Shown here piece after piece: positions 56,538-64,000 of a DNA stretch of 64,000 nucleotides (its first letter is position 1; each line of letters begins with the position of its first letter). The notes beneath the pieces are model-generated. The model saw only the letters and a program-made list of their open reading frames with translations, made no database searches and was not told the DNA's origin. The position numbers and the translations under genes were made by a program. This stretch comes from Trileptium ribeirensis (lineage: Eukaryota; Nematoda; Enoplea; Enoplida; Thoracostomopsidae): NCBI GenBank assembly GCA_030248225.1, contig JASANE010003577.1, positions 1 to 64,000 of the forward strand. Direction: 5' to 3'.

Positions 56538-56830
56538 CCTGAGAAAACACAAACACCCAAGCAAAGTCGAACTGGATGGCCACTAAACCGGAGCCCAGTT
56601 CGCAAACAAATTGTTTATAAAGTACACATATTTTAAGAAATAGGTACAGGGATTGAGAACCGACCCATGATTTTTCCTTTTTTCCTGAGCACATGATGCA
56701 TTGCATACACGCGGCTAGATGGCCATTAAACCGGAGCCTAGCCGAAGACAGACGGTAATATGTATAAAGTACACATATCTAAAGGACATGGTAGCAGAGC
56801 ATCGAGCGTGAGTTTTCTCCGAGTGAGTGG
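56538..56830. repeat. Two tandem 146-bp units, each with a stem-loop of conserved loop
   Basis: The units start with CCTGAG at 56538 and 56684. Unit 1 has stem CGAACTGG/CCAGTTCG (56568-56575, 56595-56602); unit 2 has stem CGGCTAG/CTAGCCG (56712-56718, 56738-56744). Both loops are exactly 19 nt, ATGGCCAYTAAACCGGAGC, with a single C/T difference. TATAAAGTACACATAT follows in both (56616-56631 and 56763-56778). The stems differ at almost every base yet remain complementary. Confidence 0.7.
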
Positions 56831-56921
56831 TCCAACACGAGCACAAAACGATTTAGGGATGACCAACAGACCCCGTTGCTCACACCCAGCCTTGGTTGAA
56901 ACTGCCTACCAGGGATGCCGT

Positions 56922-56943
56922 CAACAGTGCAACCTCACTGTTG
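56922..56943. ncRNA. Perfect 8-bp stem hairpin
   Basis: CAACAGTG (56922-56929) pairs with CACTGTTG (56936-56943) around a 6-nt loop, CAACCT. It is the sixth perfect stem-loop in about 860 bp. An RNA role is only inferred. Confidence 0.4.
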
Positions 56944-58727
56944 TGTGACCTCAGGTACACGGCTGAGTTTCATCACCTGGCTAGAGCAAGGGACATGAAA
57001 GGTTTTCGGTGAGCAATTTGAGCTTAAAACTGAGCAAGCCCCTCTCTATTCATACCAATGAGGACTAGTACACACATCCAATTGTGAAATACTAAAGTCT
57101 TTTTAATGAAACAAAAACCAAGCAATTTGTCAACCTCAAAATTAAATTTTAAGTGGATTAGCTCCTTCCTCTAGGTTTATGAAATTCTGTTTTCAAATTT
57201 TGGGAAACTTTGATTTTCAAAATTTCAGCAATTTTTAATCAAGCACATATTTTTTTAAGTATCGACAAGATCACCAATTTTCCAAAGGATTTTTCTTAAG
57301 TTATCCTTCGCATAAGTAATTGTTTGACGATAATAATTGATGCCTTATTTTTTTACGAAGCAGCGAATTACATAAAATTCCTTAAATTGACGTTGACGAA
57401 AAACAAAAACATTTTTTTGGAAATTCATCGCTCCGTATTTTTCCTGTAAACTCGTTTTGAAAATCCCCATAAAATAAGAGTTGTTTTATTTAGTGTTTGA
57501 AAAACAACTTTTAATTTTGTTCGCAACATTTCTACATAATGAGGTAATCGCACCGACATTCATGCATTGCCTGGGTACTAGCCATAAAAGCTATATTATT
57601 AAATAAGTAAAGAAATTCATTACTCACCTAAGTTGAGCTTACTCCCATAATACTTTTTGTTCCAACTTCCATTCATTGATTATTGCCATGTGTAATGCAC
57701 CAACGGAATATTTTTGTACTCTGGACCGGAGACCATAATCACGATTTTTGACCCCCTAAAAACCTGGAAACATCAAACTGAGAAGCAACGCTTCTCTATA
57801 AACAATTGCTTCTCATTCAACACAAAATTTATGATTAAAATTTTTTATCTATCGGATTATTTAATTAATTTTTTTAACATCATCATAACCAGAAATGTAC
57901 ACTGAGTTTAAATAAGTTGTTACCAGTACACAGCAAATTTTGGTAGCAGGATATATTAGAGGTGTGTTCTTTTTTTAACACGTCGTCACAAATAAAGATA
58001 GCTCAGCACTTTTGTGCATTTATTATTTTCGATAAGAATGCATTTATTTGTCTTGACTCCAAAAAAGTTTTTTATTTTTTACGGCGAAATCAGTTATTTT
58101 CTGCACCTGGAAAAATGAATAATACTTATTCTTTCGTATAGTACATTTCTCCAAAATTCTCAAAGATTTTTTTATATGGCCTGTCGTTGGCACCGATTTA
58201 GAACCTGTAAATGTCTAAATTGTTGAATTTTTCAAGTTAAAGAAGCAGGTACGATGCGATTAATTATAAGCGACTAAATTTGTTCTCAGTTCTGCCTCTT
58301 AAAATGCTGATGACTTAATAGGCCCTTTATTCTGACATGCTTTATTTTAATATGTTGGCACATTAAACCGAAGAATTTTTTAAACCATGTCCTATTATGT
58401 GAAAACTCTACTACAGTGAGTAATCAAAGTACAAACAAATTTTTAACTTAATCCTCAGCAATAATTCCTATAAAGTTATTTTCGGAGATCTCAACTTAAC
58501 ATTATTTTAAACGTTCGATTATTTCTGATTCAAGGACCCGAAGCCATAATTGTTTTCGAAATAGCACCTTCCCGGCATTTTCAAGAATCTTAGCAGGTAT
58601 CACTTTATCACCAAAATTAAAATACAGTTTTATAAAAATCCCATAAAATCACGACAAACGGATAGATGCAAACTGAACAAATCATTGGCCAATAAAAATT
58701 ACCTCTGTATAGAGTAAAATATTTATG
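56944..58727. other. No recognisable gene
   Basis: AT-rich interior of the putative LTR element. Short frames such as 57714-57905 carry no motif. I found no pol-type motif on either strand. Confidence 0.4.
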
Positions 58728-59453
58728 TTATATCCCCAAGAATGAACTTATGAAACCAACTAGACTGACTTCGATTTTCCTTTTCGAATTTCGAATAATT
58801 TTTCCAATATTTTGTAAACTGTTTGAATCTTTGAAGTGAATCTGATAAGAAGCAATATTAGATATTTCAATATCGTGACTAAAATTTTTAAAATTTTTAT
58901 TGTCAAAAACATCTCGATTTGGAGGATCTTGTTTTAATGATAGTATAATAGACACCAACTTACATGGTCGTTTTGTAACCCTTCGTATATTACTTTCCTT
59001 ACAACATTCGTTTTTCACCGGCAACGAAAGTGAACGTTGAGCACAATCCGCGCTTGGCAAACCATTAATAACGTGTCCATTCAGAGTAATTTGACCCAAG
59101 GCATACAACGAAATTGCATAACATTTTATACCGCGACAAACGTCTCGAGTTCGACGAATCCGGTTGGCCTTGACCACAATGTAAAATTCTAAAAACCTAG
59201 AAAGCAATCGCAAACATACAATAACACCATATTCCATCACATCTACATTTACATTGGTAGGCACACGTACTGCAATATATTCCGCGACCACGTCATTGAA
59301 TTTAGCAAATGTATTTCTAAACATCGGCGTAATTTCTAACCCAAATTTTTTATTTGTACACGTGATTTGTAAATCCGTAAAAGTCAAGGAAGAATTTTTA
59401 CTTTCTCTCAATCCTGGACATTGTCTTTTCTCAGAAATATCACCTTTGAACAA
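58728..59453 (-). CDS. Unassigned 241-residue reading frame in the LTR element
   Basis: This is the longest open frame in the window, and its amino acid texture (balanced composition, many Cys, Ile and Asn) looks like a real protein. The nominal start is a TTG, so the true start is unknown. About ten cysteines are concentrated in three groups: a first pair near residues 12-32, one around CRGIKCY (about residues 107-113) and one around SADCAQRS to NECCKESN. A hydrophobic stretch lies near the C-terminus. It follows the gag remnant on the same strand with about 40 bp between them. A Cys-rich secreted or envelope-like product of an LTR element is possible, but I recognise no diagnostic motif. 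It may also be only a fragment. Confidence 0.4.
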   Translation of the reverse strand: MFKGDISEKRQCPGLRESKNSSLTFTDLQITCTNKKFGLEITPMFRNTFAKFNDVVAEYIAVRVPTNVNVDVMEYGVIVCLRLLSRFLEFYIVVKANRIRRTRDVCRGIKCYAISLYALGQITLNGHVINGLPSADCAQRSLSLPVKNECCKESNIRRVTKRPCKLVSIILSLKQDPPNRDVFDNKNFKNFSHDIEISNIASYQIHFKDSNSLQNIGKIIRNSKRKIEVSLVGFISSFLGI

Positions 59454-59495
59454 GTTAGTGGAGCATCTCGCTGTCCTAGATTAACAAACACAGAG

Positions 59496-60253
59496 TTAAC
59501 CAACACCCGATTTTTTTACCGAGATAGCCACATGTTTTTCCATTGGCATAAGTCTATCCACTAACCTCCGTTTAGATTCACAGCTTTCTATTACACTTAT
59601 CTCAGTGTTACCACACTGATTGCTTCCATTAGTTAGGATTGCTTCATGGCGTTGCCGTTTATCCCATAAAGAGTCATCCTTTGGTTGCTGTATATTTTGG
59701 GATTCGATCGCACACCGCTCGTTCAACCATTGATTCAATTCGGCATTTGGATTTTCACACCTGAAATATGTCTTAGACCCCTCTCGGGTTCCCACATCTC
59801 GATTCATACAAGACATTGAGTTTGTAGAAAAAATTTCAGTGCCAGTTAGCATATCTACAGCAGAGGCTGGTTTCAACTTTTCGTTACACAATCCAGAATT
59901 CAGTCTTTTCAAATAAACGGCAGGCATTCCAGTGCACTCAAAACTTTCAATCGAGTCCAACGACTCATCGTTAAAACTAAACTGTCTTTATGTGAGTTAG
60001 CACCAATGAATTTTATGTTTTGTGCCAGCGGCTCTGTCTCATTTGAACCTACAAAATTTTCAATACACTCTTGCTTACGTGCCTCAGCTATAGCATCTTG
60101 AAATGACTCAGGCCTGGCAGATAACACAAATCGCCGAATCGTTTTGTTTAGTCCACACATAAAATTTTCTAAGGCGATTATATCCCTATTATCCTTGGAG
60201 AATGTAGAATAAGCTTTCGTAACCAAGTATTCAATATCTTTTGCATATGTCTC
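59496..60253 (-). pseudogene. gag remnant of the LTR element, N-terminally deleted and frameshifted
   Basis: Minus strand. The first part (60253-59909) contains AKDIEYLVTKAYSTFS, ALENFMCGLNKTIRRFV and SARPESFQDAIAEARKQE. This is the helical pattern of the conserved core of Ty3/gypsy-type gag proteins, where a short F-x-x-GL segment precedes an RxARPxTFQDAIxxAxxxE segment. A frameshift in 59909-59960 leads into a second frame (to 59496) rich in Asn, Cys and Glu, without a visible zinc knuckle. The frame runs straight into the LTR copy at 60254 and meets stops there. The N-terminal half of gag, the leader and the primer-binding site are therefore missing, most simply by a deletion with ends in a short CAATT identity. 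Confidence 0.65.
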
Positions 60254-60734
60254 AATTGACCGAGGGATGAGGTCTGTAACTTCTTAATGGGTGGGTCAGT
60301 TGAAGCCAAATTTGGTATAGATGATCTACAGTGTGCCCTATGAGATTTGGCACTAAAATCCCATTTTAACCCAGTCATCCCCCCTGACCAAATCTTCATG
60401 TCTTGCCAGATTTATGTGGCACTTATAAATCTCACACTAATATACAGCAAATCTCCAAGATTTCAACAACAAAATATTTTAAAGTGATTTTATACATACA
60501 CCACACGTCATACATACGAAGCAGCCAACAGTTACACTACAGTAGATATTTTGTTCATGCAGGAATAAACAACATACATACAGGTTGTTTATGATACAGA
60601 CATCAAATAACGTACACAATAAACCAGTAAATAACTGTAGATGACGCAAACAGTTACATTTTACCACCATAAAATGATTTTCACAGTACTTCATCACATG
60701 AGGGAATTTGTTTCCCAGAGCATGCGTCGCTACA
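60254..60734 (-). repeat. LTR, 5' copy of the minus-strand LTR element (end truncated)
   Basis: Direct-repeat partner of 53660-54145, about 481 bp. It starts TGTAGCGACGCATGCTCTGG on the minus strand and lacks the adjacent polypurine tract. Its inner end is joined to gag coding sequence and not to a primer-binding site. The frame at 60178-60399 crosses LTR and gag sequence and is an accident of that junction. Confidence 0.7.
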
Positions 60735-61345
60735 CTATGTTGGCTACAATTCGACGTCGTTTTCGCATTTTTTCGTAGAGCTAGTCACATAACTCGATCT
60801 AGCTCCTAACGTCACACGCGAAAAAACATCAAAATATTACTATGCCTGAAAATCCGATACCCATATTTTGTGCAATGTATACGGTCAAAGCGGCCAGGAG
60901 AGGGGTTAGAGAAGTATAGGCTGTACTGTTCTCAATGCATTAAATATAAACGCCTAGCCTGAATGATTTGAAGTAGGAACTCTTTTGGAATCAACGATAT
61001 TATACAGCTGCTAAGGTTCAGTGACAAACAATCGTATATAAATACACTGGACTGCCTTGTGTATCATGTTCCGTCCACATTTCGGATTGTCCGGAAATCT
61101 TTTAGTCATAATCTAGCAGAACATTGCTGAGTAAAAACCATTTTCAGGCCAGAATATCCATGGTGTCCATATCCGTAAACTTCACCTACGTATGGACCAC
61201 AAATGGTATTCCTTTTTGATAAAACAGCTTATACTTGAGTTCGCCTACTGCATGAGAATACTTCTTCTCTCACTTACTAAACAACAGTTCTGCTTGATAC
61301 TGTTTGATGATCGCTGCACTGTTTAACGCTTTAACGCCCGAGCCA
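60735..61345. other. No recognisable gene
   Basis: Flanking DNA to the right of the LTR element, nothing identifiable. Confidence 0.4.
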
Positions 61346-61512
61346 GTGTGTGTATTGTACAATGTTTGACAAACTCAAGTCCGCGCCGTGGATCAAACCC
61401 CAATCGCGTGCGTGAGATGGGAGCACGCAACCGCAGAGCTATTTGGGAGCTGTTGTTCGGTTACTTAAGGAATTTCACAAAGTAAGCGAATAACAACGCG
61501 CATGCAAACACA
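61346..61512 (-). repeat. tRNA-derived SINE copy (family SINE-A), best preserved
   Basis: The plus strand shows GTGTATTGTACAATGTTTGA, the B-box complement (CCGTGGATCAAACCCCAATC), an A-box complement (AACCGCAGAGCTATTTGGGA), GCTGTTGTTCGGTTACTTAAG and AAGTAAGCGAATAACAACGC. Read on the minus strand this is palindrome block, A-box, B-box, tail. Neighbouring frames at 61461-61806 are unrelated by-products. Confidence 0.75.
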
Positions 61513-63246
61513 GCACGAGTACTTAGTTTGCACATCACGTTGCAGTATGGGTTAATGTCAATTGGCTGAGTTGGGGATGAAAGGGTTAAACAGTTACCGA
61601 TATTACTTGCTTTGGTTATATCGTATAACTTTGACATTTTTCTGTTTATATAAATCAAACACATAAAATTGTGTTTTTAAATAGGTTTGTGAAAGCTTGT
61701 AAAACAAATGAAAAGCAGTAGGACACTCTACGTTGAAAGAACGAGAAATGTCAAACGTTCTACTCAGATTATATAAACAAAAATGAAGGTACGCACTGGC
61801 GTCCATGGGGCTCAGAAAATGTCTTGACGGGTGAGTACTCGATACTTGAGTTTATACAGTTTATTTCATAACCGTAAAACGCTTAAGATGTGCTATTAGA
61901 AACTGATGAAACATCAAAAGTTTTCTCATTTGTTTGCGACAGGTGAGGTCCGGGGGAGGGAGAGGGGGGTAGGCGTGGTCGCGCCAGCCACCACCAATTA
62001 TAATTGTTCGGGTGGACCCTTTGGGCTTTGGCACACCAGAGTTAAAAATTTTACAGTTCCAATGGATTTGATAACCTATCTGCTTCAATGATCTCGGTGC
62101 ATAGTTTAAAAGCACTTCAAAACCATAAAGCATGGAGGAATTGGATTAGACCTGTACAAAACATGTAGAACTAATATCAAACAAGATTTCATTATACCTA
62201 CATTTGGAACTATGTTCTTTCCTGCTTGACACTTGGCATGTATTTTTTTCACAATATAAGTAATGATACTCGTTGTCGATATACTTTTATGTAAATACTA
62301 TCTACCTCCCGCAAAGATTTCTTCCTTAACATACGGTTATAATTTGATCAACGATTTTGAATGAATTTGAATGACCGACCACAGGTTACGTATGATCACA
62401 ATCGAAAATTTAATTTTTGCTTAAAATACACAGTTGACTCAACCAGCTTGGTTCTGGTATGGCTACCAATCAAGAAATTTCAGTTTCGCTTTAAACATAC
62501 AATCATTTTAAGGTTAAAAGCTTTAGTGGCAAAAAGCACTAACAATGAACTATGACGTAAGCGAGGGGTGTTCGCTCAAAAGCTGTAAGGGTTCCACTCA
62601 TTTACAGTCGTTCACCAAGTGCAGATGGGGTGGGGCACGGCCGTGCCTTACAGAAGCTAAAACAACAGGCGTTTTCTGTTTGAATAGAGATATTTGTATT
62701 AAAAACTGCTGCAGCTGATTTGCATATTCGAAAAAAGCAAAAGTAACTGCTTTTTAACATCTCTGATTGAAATCTAGCTGTATATTGGTAATAATCCGGG
62801 CTGCAATAAAAATGTTACTAGCTGTTGAGCATTTTGTAATTGCTAATAAAAATAATTATTCGTCTGTTATGTAAAATATATGCGAGTAGTTTTATTCACC
62901 TAAATATCTGCTGTTACTAAATTCGGCTACGTGTGCAATGCTATATGCCGCCAGATAATGTCACTACCGCTGTGGTAGTTGTCTGATGTGGTTTCTACAA
63001 TATGCTGGAAGTCTGATTAAGGTTTTATTAAATAAGTAAGAATAAACAAACAGATTGGTACGTTATTTTGTTTCAATAGATCTTCGAAAAAGGACCCGCT
63101 TCTCCATAGTGTTCGACCAGAAGAGCTGAAGCTGTGGAACGATGGCCTTTAATGATAATTAGGCGTTCTCGTCTTAAAGAATTTATTGTAACCTTTTCTT
63201 TAGTAAAACCGTTGTTAAGCAGTAGCAAGAGTCTATGGCTCAGGTA
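61513..63246. other. No recognisable gene
   Basis: A G-rich patch at 61945-62000 is crossed by open frames on both strands. Otherwise AT-rich, with no repeat or gene recognised. Confidence 0.4.
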
Positions 63247-63645
63247 TTATTCATGTATATGGAAGGTACTGTGATTGTTTTGAGAAAGAATTATCGGCGT
63301 GCGTTGTGAATTGACTTGCTTGAGGTTAAGTATTAGTTGAAATACCGTGCACCTATACTTTTGTCGCAAGATGCGAACAACAATAGGACGTGGAGTGTTC
63401 TTGCTAGCGACTCGATGACAGTCGCTGAAGTCAGTAAATACCAGTTTAGTGCTATTTGGTAAGACATGACTGTTAAAAAGGGACAATACATAAACCTCAT
63501 TACAATTTAGTCTCAGTAGGAGTTGGCCAATCTCATAAATAAGTAAATTACTTTTACGAGGGTGCTGACCTTCTGTGACAATATCTTGTTTGACCCTTGT
63601 AACGCATGCTTCGACAGCTGCTAGAGGGTTTTGGTTGAGTTTCAA
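63247..63645 (-). CDS. Non-LTR ORF1 / FP-type RNA-binding-like fragment, 132 residues
   Basis: Read on the minus strand from ATG at 63645. After an N-terminal segment with an EVYVLSLFNS-type strand, the frame contains DFSDCHRVASKNTPRPIVVR, then a basic ILRQKYR segment. In L1-type ORF1 and related FP-type proteins of invertebrate non-LTR elements, a DV/ISDCHRVG segment is followed by RPIVVRF and a basic helix. The match in order and spacing is good. The usual coiled coil before it and the basic C-terminal part after it are short or absent, so this is likely a truncated or mutated copy. I see no endonuclease or reverse transcriptase nearby. A host protein of the same fold is less likely but possible. 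Confidence 0.45.
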   Translation of the reverse strand: MKLNQNPLAAVEACVTRVKQDIVTEGQHPRKSNLLIYEIGQLLLRLNCNEVYVLSLFNSHVLPNSTKLVFTDFSDCHRVASKNTPRPIVVRILRQKYRCTVFQLILNLKQVNSQRTPIILSQNNHSTFHIHE

Positions 63646-64000
63646 AGTCTCTTATCATGTTTTTATCATGAAATGGCTGCTATTAGGACTTGTGCTAGCA
63701 CTATAAGTACGTCTTAGTATCTTTTATGGAACTGAAATCAGTCAAATATATCATAAACTACAGCTATGTTAATACTCAACTTAAAAATGATGTCAAGTTT
63801 ATAAATTTTATTAAATGAAAATATTAATTTATTTCTAACGTATACTTGTTGTAATAATTTACTAACCATGTTTCTAACATCTGTCTTGAAAGATTAATTA
63901 ATTTTTGCAAAACGCAGAACCTGAGAATAGTTGTAAAATATTTAATCTAAGATGTTCCTGGAAGCATGAGGAAATGTGTTGGCATTAAGGTTAAAGCGAT
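63646..64000. other. No recognisable gene at the window end
   Basis: AT-rich sequence. Nothing identifiable before the window ends. Confidence 0.4.

Noticed and set aside
1..64000. Bacterial-type operons, promoters, ribosome binding sites or a prophage
   Set aside because: No long co-directional frames or ribosome-binding spacing occur, and the element content is eukaryotic.

Overview
The window looks like gene-poor, AT-rich intergenic DNA from an animal, most likely an arthropod. I found no host protein-coding gene, rRNA or convincing functional tRNA, and no bacterial gene organisation. Almost everything recognisable is a transposable element, a tandem repeat or a decayed retroelement gene. 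The animal/arthropod call is an inference from the mix of elements: tRNA-derived SINEs, non-LTR RNase H, Ty3/gypsy-type integrase and gag, TWA-flanked MITEs, a hAT-type element and an RTE-like insertion. Many long open frames start at non-ATG codons or fall in low-complexity DNA, so I do not call them genes.

Layout. 0-8 kb: AT-rich DNA with an AT microsatellite, a broken non-LTR RNase H fragment, a five-copy 124-bp tandem repeat and one SINE. 8.4-10.5 kb: a 1.2-kb fold-back element and a 533-bp TWA-type MITE. 14.5-20.1 kb: a cluster of tRNA-derived SINE copies around a second MITE, which carries another inverted-repeat element nested inside it. 24.6-26.3 kb: the remains of a Ty3/gypsy LTR element, with two diverged LTRs around integrase fragments. 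28.8-35 kb: inverted repeats, tRNA-like repeats, an RTE-like insertion containing a near-perfect 228-bp duplication, and a 32-bp triplicate. 36.1-36.6 kb: a third MITE of the same family.

38.4-47.65 kb is the dominant structure: a 31-bp satellite interrupted by a 2.5-kb TIR transposon. The satellite next to both transposon ends breaks down into C/A-rich or T-rich sequence that may be an assembly or consensus artefact. Each 31-bp unit holds a perfect TACTAAC followed by a pyrimidine tract and an AG. Higher-order repeats of 140, 278 and about 714-745 bp are visible, and the same order of unit variants occurs on both sides of the transposon.

49.3-51.5 kb: a decayed 60-62-bp minisatellite split by a mixed-composition insertion, then a hAT-type non-autonomous element with a perfect 8-bp target duplication. 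53.5-60.7 kb: a minus-strand LTR element relic, with two LTR copies, a polypurine tract, a gag remnant and an unassigned 241-residue frame. Between these lie several kb without pol, including a hairpin-rich block at 56.09-56.95 kb in which the stems change in compensatory pairs while the loops are conserved. That block and the satellite are the most unusual signals in the window. The last kilobase holds a minus-strand reading frame resembling a non-LTR ORF1 / FP-type RNA-binding segment.

All family assignments come from reading motifs by eye. No database search, folding or alignment program was run.
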